A DNA stretch of 64,000 bases, from positions 1,599,207-1,663,206 of the forward strand of contig CM074814.1 in assembly GCA_037447605.1 (NCBI GenBank), read 5' to 3'. The stretch comes from Zygnema circumcarinatum (taxonomy: Eukaryota; Streptophyta; Zygnematophyceae; Zygnematales; Zygnemataceae). Each line of letters begins with the position of its first letter. Within the stretch, counting starts at the first letter, position 1. This document shows, in pieces, positions 52,401-64,000 of the stretch. Below the pieces are notes generated by a model. The model did no database searches, was not told where the DNA came from, and saw nothing but the letters and a program-made list of their open reading frames with translations. The translations under genes were made by a program, and so were the position numbers.

Positions 52401-53355
52401 TGATGTAGTCAGTTTCCAAAGGCAAAGAACATAGCACACAAAAAACAAAGCATAAACGAGTATTATTCAAACTATTCCTCTTCACCTTTATGCTTGTTTT
52501 CACATAGATTTATGTGTCCATATACTTCTTGGTAAATACATATCTTCGATCATCCAAATAGACAAGACAGTCACAGACAGGAAATGGAGTACAAAATGGA
52601 AATGAAGCAAAAAAGTCCATACCGGGTCTGGTCGATGAACCTCCCCCAAAGCACCTGCTTCGCCCCTGCTTTCCGTTGCCATCGCCTGCTTTCCATGATC
52701 TCCACCACCGGCAGCCATATTATGCCCACCCAAAGCTGAACCATCCTCTGGAGATGCTCGAGCTGACTGCTCCCCTCGAACAGGAGGGAGAGAAGGCTCT
52801 CCACAGAGAGCGCTCTCCTTCAGCCTCTCCTTCACTACTTCAGAAACATCCTCTGTAAGGCAAGGCCCACTAATTTTGCTCTCTCCTTGAATTTGGCTAG
52901 ACTCGCCCCCTGCAGTGGTTGAGACATGGGGGTCTACCTCTTCAGAGGTCAATTTTGGATTCGGTTCTGAAGCAGTATCTTGGTCAAGCAAACTTTTGCC
53001 TTTACTTGCCTCTTCTGCATCTTCCGTTCCGTCGGGACGAGGGGGCACGCCAAGGAAGGGCTCTACAAATGCAGTCCAAAGCTTCATCACATTCTCGCTC
53101 TGTTCACTTGAGCTGCAGACTTCTTCGGTGGAGAATTTGATTATTTGGTAGAGGTCTTCATGGATGGATGGGTCTGGATACTCATAGAGCATGTCAGGAA
53201 TGAGGGGTCGACGATTGCCGGCAGCAAGGGCTAAAAGTGTATTGTCATCGTCACGTCTTTTTTTGTCGTTGATGTCTTTTATGTCGGAAAGCATGGCTGC
53301 CAAGAAAAAGGATAAAGAAAAACTCTCCTATTCAGCCTTCTTCTAACACCATCAA

Positions 53356-53386
<31 letters not shown>

Positions 53387-54025
53387 TGACATATCCAGAC
53401 TCTTGTGTTCAAAACAGATATCTAAAACCCGTACCCTCCGTCACCAAAACTTCAATGTTCCACCGAGCAGAGCAAAATGTAGACCGTAACAAAGGTGTCA
53501 AACAACTAACTCAAGAACAGGGCAGCCAAATTTCCCTTAAGCCTTCGAAATTTGACATTGAAATGTAGGAGAATTAGAATGGAAGAGCAAAGATGGCCTA
53601 CTTCTGGCACTGAGGTACTTTTTGTCCTGTTGCTTAAAGTAGAAGCTCCGATGGTCCAGCGATTTGTGGTAGTTTTTGGCATACACTTCCGCCCACACTT
53701 TGTTCATGTCCTCGCGGCAGCGGCCCCACTCGTCCTGTTTCTGCCGCAGGCGCTGCAATATGACGGGCAGGGCCACGGCGGGGTTCTTCTTCAGCAGCTC
53801 CTGAATGTCCAGCCCATGGTCGCCATATATGCGCTCTACACAGCGGAGATTGATGGCTGTAAAGCGATCCACAGAGGGAGAGAGAGACAGAGAGAGGGAG
53901 AGGGAGGGAGGGACGGAGGGAGGGAGAGAGAGAGAGCGCGGGAGAGGGAGGGAGGGGGAGAGAGAGAGGGAGAGAGAGAGAGAGAGGGGGAGAGAGAGAG
54001 AGAGGGGGAGAGAGAGAGAGAGGGG

Positions 54026-54062
<37 letters not shown>

Positions 54063-57000
54063 AAGAGAGAGATTAGCAGGGCTCGAAAGATTGCTCCCCA
54101 TTGAACGAAAAGGAAGCATCAGCAATCGGGAACTTTTCAGAGAAAACGATATCGAAAGAAAACAAGCAGTTTAAAGGGCTCCTTCACAGTTTTGATTTAG
54201 GGCTCTGTGAAGACGATTGGAGCGGCCCAAAGTCATGAATGGATGGATCACAGATTGCAGGATATTTTGGCGAGTGAATATGCATAAGGGCCAACAAATG
54301 GAGGGCAAAGTGCGTGGCAGGAACTTACGGCCCAAGTCTTCAACCTTTGTAAAGGCCGACGGTTTTCCCTCCTTGTCCTTTTCCCTATGTAAATTCTCCA
54401 CTAGCTCGTGCACGCGCTTAGCAGTCACAACAGTGGATTCTAAAAGCATATCCAATTCAAACCTGCATGCAAAACCCCCAAGAAGAATGTTTAGTCTCCA
54501 GCATAGGAAATTAAACACAGATTCGAAAGACTATCTTTTCGAGAAGGTTTCATGCCAATAAACTCAAGCCGATGAGGTGCTTTTTCATACGTATTTTCTA
54601 AAGCATGACGCACTTACAATCAGCTTTGCATGCAAGTACTTGAAAAGACTTTCACTGAGATGCGATGAAAGATAACCATCCGTGCCAACTATATACAACA
54701 CAACTACAACTACTTCAATCTTCTTCACAACAACTTCTTCTACTTCATTTTAGCACTTTCAACATGACAATGAGTGAGCTTCCAAAACAATTGCCCTTTG
54801 CAAGTCACCACATTGCTCCACTCACTACCAGCAAGAAAAATTTTGTCATCAAAAGGCACTGCACAAAAGCAAATTTGCTGACTTTCGTAACGCGAATCTC
54901 CTCACAACATGAAGACAATCAATCGACCCTCTGCCATGTAGCAAAAGGAAAAAAAAAGTCGCTGTTCTTAAAATGCAGAAAGCAGAAACCACCAATAGGG
55001 TTGCTTGTGTTGGACTATCACCTATCATCTTCACAGCGGAAGAGGCTCTCTTCGTACTGGTTTTTGCGCATGTGCTTGAAGGAATAGTCCTCGCTGCCGG
55101 ACGTGACGGATACCCAGTTGTCATTCAGTACCTTGTTGCCGATCTCCGTGCGATGGTTGGAGACCATTCGAGGGTACTGCATCTCACAAACATATCAAAA
55201 CAGGGCAAGTCAAGCAAGATAAATCAAGTTATAAGCATGAAAGGTACAAATGAAGGTATACAATTCAGCTAGAAAACGAAACTACCGAGGATGCAAGTTC
55301 ATCACCTGCACATTGAAAGTTTCTTTCTGCATCAGGAACAACAAATACTGATCACATGCAATTCTAAAGAACCTCCCAAAGGCCGCTTCAGACTCTACGA
55401 ATGAGAACGTACACTCTTTGGAAGCAGGCGATAGCTTGGGGTGCATTTTTCAGAATTGGAGAGGTCCAACTCCGAGATTGGCTTGTTGACCATCTTCTCC
55501 TTAGCAGTCATTCCTGCTCTGTGAGGAGGCTCCCTTGGAGGGGGCAGCATGCTCTTGTCACGATCACGGTCACGGTCACGGTCACGGTCACGGTCACGGT
55601 CACGGTCGCGGTCACGGTCACGGTCACGATTTCGGTCGAGGTCCCGAGCCCGCTCCTTCTCAACTTCCTTCTCTTGCTTCTTCTTTTGTGGGGTTTCACC
55701 AGCTTCACTTTCTGATTAACACACAAAGTCAGCGTCAGAATTTTATCTCAAGAACAACAATTTCCAAACTTTTTTGGAAATAAAGAAATGTATGTCAAAC
55801 TCACAAGCTTTTTCACTAGCAGATAGCAGAGCCTCCTTGCATGCAAACATGAAAGGAAGCAGACAGACATGCGCATAGAAACTAAATAAGGAGGTTTGAT
55901 AAGCAAATGCTCAAAGACAAAGCTGCAATCACTTACCTTTCACTAGGAAGGGCATAAGGGCCGCAATGTGCTCAGTAATACTACCTGCCATACACAACAA
56001 AAATTAAACCATGTATTCAGCAGTTAGAATAGCTCCTCAGCTGCCAAGAAACAGTTCTTTACGATGATTTCCAGCCGTATTGAGCAGCATGTCAGCTCCT
56101 AACATGAGCTGGTGGTAGCCCCTAGAGGAGGAATGCATATCGAACACAGTTCTGGCATTCAATGGGCCGAGAGAACAAAAGATCATGACGATTTTCGAGG
56201 CATATTAGGGTACAATGTATGTAGTGTTCCATTTAATGACGTGCTGAACAGAGAGACAAATGATAATCCCATTAAAACTGACATAGTTCCAAAGCCTGCT
56301 GCACAAGAGAAAGTGAGAAGCCAAATCAGCTATACTATTGGATAATACTTACCGGGACTTTGTTCCCATCTCGCCCAGATTTCATTGAAACTCTCCATGA
56401 GATCCTGATGTTTTCCCAAAGCATCTTTCGCCTGCATGCCAAGAAATTTCAGCATCCGTTCTGATCAAGAAAATCCATTCTCAAACAAAGGTGCAAAGTA
56501 CCCTAACAGCGGTCAGATTATGACTAAGTTTTACCAGCGAAGACTTTAAGCAAAATGACATCAGCAGAAAAGCCACTCTCCATGAACAATAGACAACCAC
56601 ATTGTCTCCCCCTCCCTCACGTACGGAAAGAGAACGGCTGGATATGGCCCTTTCCTCAGATTCAGACCTCCCTTTCTTCATAATGAAGCCTCATTCTGGA
56701 CACAGGCAACTTCTTGGCCAGTGGGTTGTCACTTTGCCGATAAAGGCTCCCATCCTAACTACCTTCTCTCCTTTTCGTCATGGCTTCATGGATGAGGGCA
56801 ACATCCATTCGTGGGCTAGGCCTCAATTGCAACGAATTTCTGCACTAAACATGAGTGAGAGCATGGACCAAGAAGAGTTAAAACACACCTCATCCTGCAC
56901 ATCCATCTTGCTAAGAACGCCATCGCCGACCATTTGGAGAACCTTCACAAATTCAGCCCATGCCTCCTTGTTGCGAAGCCTAGCTTTCGCCTTCTCAAAG

Positions 57001-60000
57001 AAACTGAGGTCTTTCTGCACATTGGGAGCTGCATCACAGTAAACAATAGAAAACGACCGAGCTCACAGTGTAATTAGAATTGAGAATACACCAAACCCAA
57101 TAAGCCAGGGTGTAGCAAGCACTGTATTCAGCACTAGATTGGGACAGGAATCACCACAGCCTGGCAAGGCCAAACATGTGGAACATCGGTTTGTCATCTG
57201 ACCAACCAGGGCATCGATTGAATGAGGCAGTATATCTCTATAAGCGAAACAAAGAACAGATTTGAACAGATTTGCAAGCTTGCACACAGGTAAAAAAGAA
57301 GGAGAAATGCACAAAGAAGCATACCTTTGAGGGGCTTCCTGTCATCCCCAACAGACCCTGCTTGTGCATCTAGAGAAGGTAGATCCCTCCCTTCCACGTG
57401 CTGCTTAATCAACACATCGGCACGACGGGCTGAACTACGTTTTGTTGGTCGCAAGGCAGCCTCTGCATCTTGATGTGCATCTGTATCCCTCTCCTTTTCC
57501 TCCTTCTCCTCCTTTTTCGATTTCTCCTCTTTGGGTTTCTCTTCCTTCTCTTCCTTGAATTCCTTCTCTTTCTCCCTATACTTCTCCTTCTCCTTGACTT
57601 TCTCAAAGACTTTCCTTTCCTCAGCTTCTGGCTTGCCTTTCTCTGTCTCGCGTTCTGTTGCCGCATCGGTAGTGATAGCTGCACTCAGCTTCTCCTTCTG
57701 CTAGAAAAAGACTGAATGGCTTTGTCAGAAGAATTCGCGTGCGGCGTAACTTTGTACACAATTTATAAGGAGCCACAATAATCTCTATACAAGGTTGCTC
57801 CAATGTCTGACGCGAAAAAGGGAATCATCTTCAGACACAATAACAATCTGTCGTAGATGGCAATCATCTCCATGCAGCATATGATGAAGATCACAATCAG
57901 AAGTGAACTGGATATGACTGATCCTCAAGGACAATGTCATACCTTCATTGTCTTGTCTGCAGGAGGAGGACGACCAGCAGGACCCATCGGAGCAACTTTG
58001 TCTGAAGACTGCTGCCTTGAAGCAGCAGTCTGTGCCGCCCGAGAAGCCTGCTGCTGCACGGGGGGATGAGTGTGGTCCGGGAGAAAGAAGGTGAACTCGT
58101 CAAGCAGGTCTTGATGCTTTTCGAAAAGCTTTGCCACCTGCATTCAACCTGAAATTCAGTATCTTTCCAGAAAAGGACATGCTGCTAGCCATACCAACAA
58201 TACCAACAGTAAAGAGCAACACCAAAAAGGCACAGCCTGCCACTCCATAAAGTTGTCCTTCCGATATAGGAAGTTATTGATATTCAGGCCATTGGCGCCG
58301 ATTGGGCAATAGTTTAGCTCCTGTACCTCGCGATAAACATCAGTGATACTCTTGTTCCCCTTTCGATACATGTTGAGAACCTCCAGAAATGCTTTATAGA
58401 CCTGTTCCTCGTTCTGAAACCGGGTCTGCACAGAGACGTGCGTTTTAAACAAGTAAACAAAAAATGACTTTCCTGCATTCCAAATCGCTGTCAGCCTGCC
58501 TGTCACAGAAGGTCAACCCCAGAGGCAAAACATAATTGATAACTGACAGCTTTCTTAACGTCCCTCTACACCTCAGGACGATAAAAACCGCCCAAGGTTT
58601 CTAACCACATTGTCAAACAGCTCATTGAATCTTCAACTAAGTCTCCTCCTCTCAAAACTCTGTCCCTGCAGGTGCCCTTCACCTATCTCGCCTTACCACC
58701 CTCCTCTCCTCTTCCCTTTCCCCTCTTTTCTCTCCTTCCCTTCCTATTGCTCCGCTTCTGCTTCCTGTCTGTCCCCCCCTCTCCCCTTTCCCCTCTTTCC
58801 TCTACCTCCCTTCTTATCCCTTCACTTCTGCTTCATACCTGTCCTCCCCTCTCCCCTTTTCCCTTTTTTCTCTCATTGCTTCGAATTCCTTCACTTCTGC
58901 TTCCTATCTGCCCTCCCCTTTTCCCTTTCCTCTCTTTTCTCTCCCTCCCTTCCTATCCCTTCACTTCTGCTTCACACCTGTCCTCATTCTCTCCTCGTTC
59001 TCTTTTTTTCTCTCCTTCCCTTCTAATTCCTTCACTTCTGCTTCCTATCTGCCCTCCCCTCTCCCTTTTCCCCTTGTTTTCTCTCCATTCCCTCCTAGTC
59101 CTTCGCTTCTGCTACCTATCTGTCTTCCCTTCTCTCCTTTCCCCTCTTTCCTCTCCCTCCATTCCTATTCTCCCAGTAAGCTTCCTATCTATCCTCGCTT
59201 CCCTACTCTCCTCCCCTTTACCCACTCTCCCTCGTCAAGAAGTAAAACTAGATAAGGTAACTTTGGAATCGCCTGTTCCAGCCGTTCGACGAAGTTGTCG
59301 GCAAGACTCCTACCTTGATCTTGTTGACATAGTTGATGGCCTGGTCAAATTCAACTGGCTGCTTCTTTGGCGGTTCTTCAGGTGGCATTGTGATTTCATA
59401 GCCCTCTGGCAGAAAGGTATTAAACCCAAGAATAAGCTGCCGATGGCCTTTAAAAAGCTCCTTCACCCGGGCTATGACGCCGGCAGTATCTATCCTGCAG
59501 ACAGAAACATAGCTACTGAGCACCCTTGAACTCAAATCTTAGCATTTTCCCCAGCCTCAGGATGACACTTGAGGATGCAACAAAGCATGCGGGTTCCAGA
59601 ACGCCTCATCCTCGCCTTCCAAGCCCGTGCGCGCCTTCCACGCCCATTTTACCTTCTATATGCGAGTCAATCGCTTCACCCTACTGTAAACCTGAACTAC
59701 AAAGAGAAAGAAAGTAAAGAGACAGCCAGTACTCACCTCTGCGCTTTGAAGTCCTTCATGCACTCCAGAAACTCCTCATACTTCTCTTTGTCATCCTTAA
59801 ATTTCTCCTTCACAGCTTTCAAATAGGCTAAGGCATCATCGGTTGTCAGCCGCTGAGTGCCCGCCTGTGTCGGCTGAGGTCCGGGAGACTCAGACCTGCA
59901 AGCAAAACCCTCGGAATATCAGCCAAATATCATAAACAGCGAGCTTTACCGATCCCACCCACCGTAAGACCTCACAATAACTGCAGCTTGAACGATTACG

Positions 60001-60077
60001 TACGTTTCTCCTCTCCCAGTGTTAACAGGCCGCTTCTGGGATGGCCCAGCACCACTATCATCCCTGTTGCGCTTCAT
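49466..60077 (-). CDS. SIN3: SIN3 transcriptional corepressor
   Basis: Scaffold of the SIN3-HDAC complex in the nucleus. Twenty-one phase-consistent exons (minus): 60004-60077, 59737-59895, 59314-59494, 58327-58425, 57943-58137, 57325-57700, 56889-57028, 56353-56431, 55937-55984, 55413-55711, 55022-55176, 54329-54462, 53602-53856, 52623-53296, 51481-52119, 51207-51310, 50949-51087, 50573-50725, 50139-50308, 49894-50041 and 49466-49708; 1487 residues. PAH1 (about 40-110; [30 protein letters not shown]), PAH2 (about 127-193; [14 protein letters not shown]) and PAH3 (about 368-434) precede the HDAC-interaction region ([57 protein letters not shown]). A Sin3 C-terminal domain ([19 protein letters not shown]) ends it. 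Exon 10 encodes an Arg-Asp dipeptide repeat; exons 14-15 are acidic and low in complexity. All family regions are present. Confidence 0.96.
53355..53385. repeat. (ATG)n trinucleotide repeat in a SIN3 intron
   Basis: About ten ATG/GAT triplets between SIN3 exons 53296 and 53602; intronic. Confidence 0.95.
53876..54073. repeat. GA-rich microsatellite in SIN3 intron
   Basis: (GA)n and GGGAGA units between exons 53856 and 54329. Read on the coding strand this is a pyrimidine tract leading into the 3' splice site, as in several other introns here. Confidence 0.92.
55555..55640 (-). repeat. Coding hexamer repeat (Arg-Asp) in SIN3 exon 10
   Basis: About thirteen hexamers, CACGGT on the plus strand, i.e. 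GACCGT on the coding strand, giving alternating Arg and Asp. It is in frame and preserved between PAH3 and the HDAC-interaction region. Arg-Asp repeats occur in nuclear, RNA-associated proteins; the role here is unknown. Confidence 0.9.
58690..59220. repeat. 70-bp pyrimidine minisatellite in SIN3 intron 3
   Basis: About seven units of 69-71 bases. The mark CACTTCTGCTTCCTATCTG recurs with small changes at 58753, 58823, 58892, 58962, 59033 and 59104. Purely C/T-rich on the plus strand. It gives long plus-strand open frames that are not genes. Confidence 0.9.
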
Positions 60078-60811
60078 ATTTACAGGTGCAAAGAAGGGAA
60101 CAGAGTCAGAAGGAGAAGTCTAGCTCCCCCGCGGACGAGGGGGCCAAAGCTTTCAGGCTGCACGAAACCTTGCGTCCGCCATGACTTCTTCCTGGCTCCA
60201 GCCTCCGCCTGCAAGATTGCCGCCAGCGGAAGAGGAGAGAGTGCGAAGGAGGAACGGGCAGAAGTCCGCTGGAGGAGGAAGGGAGGGAGGGTGAAGGAGA
60301 GAGTGATGGGCTGTTGGCAGCGCGTTGGAACGAGAGGCGCTTTTCGCTATGCAGGGCTGGGACGGTCCGGGCAGCCAAAACAAACGTTTTGAATGGAATT
60401 AGTTTTGTTTCGGTCAGCCTTCAGTTTGGTTTGTGGGGGATTTCAGTACGGGAAACTAAAACGAATGACGTCATTCAGATCAAAAGTCAAAATGAGATCG
60501 GTCTATCGGCGGACACGTGGCCGCCTGCGCACCTCAAAGTTGACCTCTGATTCGTCGGTTGGCGACGGAAAATCGCGCAAACTGGGTATTTAGAGCAATT
60601 ATGACGTCATAACACGTCATAAAGTTCGAAACTTTTGACAATCCAGTTCGACGGGAGGCGGCTTTCTATTGGAGCTGCTGCATGATATTTCTCCTGCCCA
60701 TTCTCGGAGCAAGAATGTTCTTAAACTGCCCGGATCCCTGGTACGTGCCTGTTGAGTGGGCTGCCCCCTCCATCTCCCCCCCCTGAAGGCTCGAGCTTCA
60801 ATTTGGAATCC
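60078..60811. promoter_or_regulatory. Bidirectional promoter region, SIN3 / HisRS
   Basis: 735 bases separate the two start codons, which point away from each other. No TATA box is obvious. On the SIN3 side an upstream ATG opens a ten-codon frame (60153-60182, MADARFRAA and stop) that could act as a uORF if it is within the 5' leader. GGACACGTGGCCGCC at about 60509 contains a G-box (CACGTG) core. Confidence 0.5.
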
Positions 60812-63800
60812 ATGGCTGCCAGCTGCGCGCAAGTGGCGGCAGCAGCGGCGGCTTCAGCGACAGCTTCTTTAACTTTAATCCATCGGCTAGGGCAGTCTGA
60901 AGGGGCACTTCGTCCTTCTAATGGAGTTAGGTCTCGCCTCAGTTGCGTCTGGCGCTGTGCTGGTTTGTCAAGTCTATCCGCTTCAGTAGCCCTTCGCGAT
61001 AGTGTTTGCAGCACAAGCATTCATCACTACGAGCTTGTGAGAGATGCAATTCCTTGGACATTCCGGGAAAGGCAGAAGAAGGCATTGCATTTGGGCTCCT
61101 TGAGGCTGGTGGTGCGGGCAACCAGCACACAAGAGGGAGTTAGAGGCCCTGCAGCTGCAGGCCCTCCTCCTTCACGTTCTTCTGATATGGTGGACGTGAA
61201 TCCTCCCAGAGGCACTCGGGATTTTCCTCCTGAAGAGATGCGATTGCAGACTTGGCTGTTTTCTAGCTTTCGTGAGGTACGGCCTAAAGAAGAACAGCGG
61301 ATACGTCAGGTCGTTTCAGACACGCCGACGGATGATCGGTTTCAGTCGTTGTATTTCTATCCTTTTTTCTTATCTTGTTCATCACATTCTCTTTTACATT
61401 CCATGCCAACCACGTTTTGGCAGTTTCTTTTACTTCTTCAGTTTCTTTTTCTACTTTTGTATTGTAACTTGCTATTCCGTCAGAGGTTTTGTGCCATTGT
61501 TTCAGGCGTAATCATCATCGTGTGCGTTTCAAAGCAATTTCTGACGGTGTTCACAAGAAAATTAGATTTTGAATCCGTCAAACCTTGGGCATTGCAGGTC
61601 TCCCGGCTTTTTGGCTTTGAAGAGGTGGATTTTCCCGTCTTGGAATCGGAGGAGCTTTTCGTTCGGAAGGCAGGAGAAGAGATAACACAGCAGGTGAGCG
61701 GCCTTGTCTCCCAACCTTTGCGAGCCCATTATTCAATACCATTATAGACCTTGTCTATTTTGGGCATGCAGCGAACGTCTAGAAGCATAACTCGGATGCT
61801 TATTCTTTAAGTCATGGCATAGATAGGATGTCGGGAAACTCATAAGAACGTGCTGGTTTACTTGTTTTTTCTTATCTGCCTTACAAGTGTTCGTATTGTT
61901 CGCCTGTTTGGCGGGTGCTTCAGGGGCTTAACAGGTGGCTGCTACTGAGGGGAAATTTGGCTGCAGCTCTACAATTTTGAGGACAAGGGCGGTCGGAAAG
62001 TCACTCTTCGGCCAGAATTGACACCTTCCTTGGCACGACTTGTATTGCAGAAGGGGTGCGTGGGGCACTGATCCTGTATTTTACCTACTTTTGTATTCAT
62101 TGCCCCTGAGTAACGAACCGTGCGAGAGGATTGATCAGTTTTTTCTGTCTTTCAGGAAATCTATCTCACCTCCACTGAAATGGTTTGCAATTGGACAATG
62201 CTGGAGATATGAACGCATGACGAGGGGAAGGAGGCGTGAGCATTTCCAATGGAATATGGATATTCTTGGGGTAGCTGGGGTGGAGGTGAGTGGAGATCCT
62301 CCACCTGGGCATTTTTCTTTGACTGGTTATGATCACGTTCCAAGTCAGGCCATCCTTTTTTGTGTTTTGAACTGCGTCAATAGAATAATGCATGTGATGC
62401 TTGGATTGGTGGGAGGACAGGCCGAAGCAGAGCTGCTCTCAGCTATTGTGACGTTTTTTTCACGACTAGGATTGACATCGGCTGATGTTGGGATCCGTGT
62501 GTCTAACCGGAAGGTGAAGCGATGATGTTTCTCATTTAGTAGAGTATCCTGTATGAACTTGTAACGTGGGCTGGCTGCAGTTATTGAGAAACTGAATTGA
62601 CTTGATTTTCTAAGGATGAGTTTTTTAGGAGTAAATCTTTCTGCAAGGACAGGCTTTCTATACATTGGGGCAACTTTTAAGAGAGCCGCATGATTATGAC
62701 TTGTTAGTTGGAAACTTGGTCAATCATGCAGGTCTTGCAGGCCTTGCTCAGCCGTCATGATGTACCTTCCGAAGCGTTTGCTTCAGTGTGTGTTATTGTG
62801 GATAAGGTGAGTCTATGCTAGATGGAAATCTTTGGCCGACCCTACTCCAGAGGATAATGCTGGAAATTCTAAATATATACAGGAAGATATACGCACTAGT
62901 TGCAGTTTCTGGCATGCATTCCGGCGCACATGGTGGCCTAAAGTTATTAGCCTCGATGTAGGAGGCATTTTGGCTCATGTTGTTTGGTCCGAAGAAGCTA
63001 TCAATGAGTAGACTTGAGTCAATGCTTGTCGGTCACTTCAATGTTTGAGCACCACTTGGAGGGATGCAGATTGAAAAGATACCTCGGGAAGATGTTGAAC
63101 GAGAGCTGGCAGCCATCGGCCTTTCTGTAGAGGCTATTGATGGCATTCTTGGAGTTATGTCAGTGCGTTCACTGGATGAATTGAAAAGTAAGCTGTTTTC
63201 CTTTTTGTTTGGGAAAAGAGTGTCAACGCAGATGTTTCGCTCCTTGAGTCTTTTATGGATCTGGTAATCAAATTGGACGAGCTATCTGGTTCCAATGCGC
63301 TGCTAACCATACTGACAGTGTCAAGGCTGCCTTAGTTTGCCAAAACATGTTTATACATTCATTTTAAGGTTTTTTGTGACAAACGGTCTTTTGGGCACAG
63401 TGCAGGTTTAGTTGGGGACAGCATTGAAGCCCTTGGAGAGCTGCAACAACTCTTTCACCTTGCAGATGCCTACGGCATTTCTAATTGGCTTGTCTTTGAT
63501 GCTTCAGTCGTGAGAGGGCTGGCATACTACACTGGCACAGTTTTTGAGGTATGGCACTTCCATGAGGCCAACAGACTCGAATAGCACATTTGCAAGTACT
63601 TAATACGCCTCGTTGTGTATGTGGAAAGCAGTTTGCTCAGCACTGATGTGTGTGCATCTCTATACAGAAAGTGACAAGAAGTATAATTGGTGAATGATAG
63701 CCGGTACTTGACATTGTGCTAATTGCAGGCATTTGACCGTGAGGGAAAGCTGCGTGCCATTTGTGGAGGAGGCCGATATGACCGCCTTCTATCCACGTTT

Positions 63801-64000
63801 GGGGGAATTGACACGCCTGCTTGCGGCTTCGGGTTTGGTGATGCAGTCATTGTTGAGGTACGTATGGGGGTCGGCCTCTCTTCAACTTACAAAAGAAGCT
63901 CTTAATTTGCAAGGTGAATGTGCTGAAAATATCCAGTTAACTTGAGTCCTTCCCGATCTCGCTCTCCCAGCCCTAACTGATCCGTTTCTTGTTCCACTTT
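60812..64000 (+). CDS. Histidyl-tRNA synthetase, organellar type (3' end outside)
   Basis: Class II synthetase that charges tRNA-His, of the plant organelle type. Nine phase-consistent exons in the window: 60812-61276, 61598-61693, 61967-62055, 62156-62285, 62421-62513, 62732-62806, 63070-63187, 63406-63548 and 63729-63857; the C-terminal anticodon-binding domain is beyond 64000. The first about 120 residues are rich in Ala, Ser and Arg with few acidic residues ([20 protein letters not shown]), a likely plastid/mitochondrial transit peptide. Then come [19 protein letters not shown], the motif 2 region ([20 protein letters not shown]), the HisA motif [14 protein letters not shown], the HisB motif [15 protein letters not shown] and the motif 3 start [12 protein letters not shown]. 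The frame is open upstream of 60812 only through a TTG; this ATG is in good context. It shares its upstream region with SIN3. Confidence 0.95.

Noticed and set aside
54849-55124. 91-residue minus-strand frame beginning [15 protein letters not shown]
   Set aside because: Shadow frame of SIN3 exon 55022-55176, whose correct frame carries the conserved [15 protein letters not shown].
57409-57684. Arg/Lys-rich 91-residue frame
   Set aside because: Out-of-frame reading of the Glu/Lys-rich SIN3 exon 57325-57700; the in-frame translation joins its neighbours in phase.
58610-59529. Plus-strand frames of 138 and 285 residues rich in Pro, Ser, Phe and Leu
   Set aside because: Antisense to SIN3 exon 3 and translations of the 70-bp pyrimidine minisatellite in its intron.

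Overview
Nuclear DNA of a photosynthetic eukaryote. All recognisable genes except one small heat-shock gene are interrupted by spliceosomal introns (GT-AG, plus two GC-AG). The repeats include long arrays based on the plant-type telomere heptamer CCCTAAA/TTTAGGG. One end carries plastid ribosomal-protein genes in the order rpl14-rpl5-rps8. The gene content (ABCG7-like transporter remnant, organellar-type histidyl-tRNA synthetase, SIN3, NO66-like JmjC protein, fumarylacetoacetase) fits Archaeplastida, most likely a green-lineage alga. Species is not determined.

Layout. 1-1140: plastid DNA, fused abruptly to a nuclear NEK-type kinase gene (1232-2523, minus) that is cut at the same point. 3362-3847: intronless Hsp20 gene. 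4764-10290: tandem duplication of a four-exon beta-propeller glycosidase-like gene (minus), with a possible small gene between the copies. 11024-15769: complete ten-exon UBXD7/PUX7-like gene (minus). 16068-31400: repeat-rich block made of a 36-bp minisatellite, a 92-bp palindrome-bearing satellite (core CCAATGGTTGCAACCATTGG), a hAT element with 8-bp target duplication, broken ABCG exons, and about 8 kb of interstitial telomere-like repeats with a 21-bp higher-order unit. 31980-37255: two hypothetical genes facing each other, whose 5' regions are inverted copies of one module, then a 91-bp tandem repeat and more 92-bp satellite. 37593-42836: complete 14-exon fumarylacetoacetase gene (plus) with about 1 kb of (CT)n in one intron. 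42889-43724: assembly gap. 44074-48072: NO66-like JmjC gene (plus). 49466-60077: complete 21-exon SIN3 corepressor gene (minus). 60812 to the end: organellar histidyl-tRNA synthetase gene (plus, 3' end outside), head-to-head with SIN3.

The genes are mostly housekeeping (chromatin: SIN3, NO66; proteostasis: Hsp20, UBX protein; tyrosine catabolism: FAH; organelle translation: HisRS) and form no operon-like system. The unusual biology is in the repeats: the satellite family that recurs next to genes, the duplicated promoter module, and the telomere-like arrays embedded among transporter exons. All exon models were derived by eye from reading frame, splice consensus and family similarity. Where an exon list is called phase-consistent, the exon lengths add up to an open reading frame.
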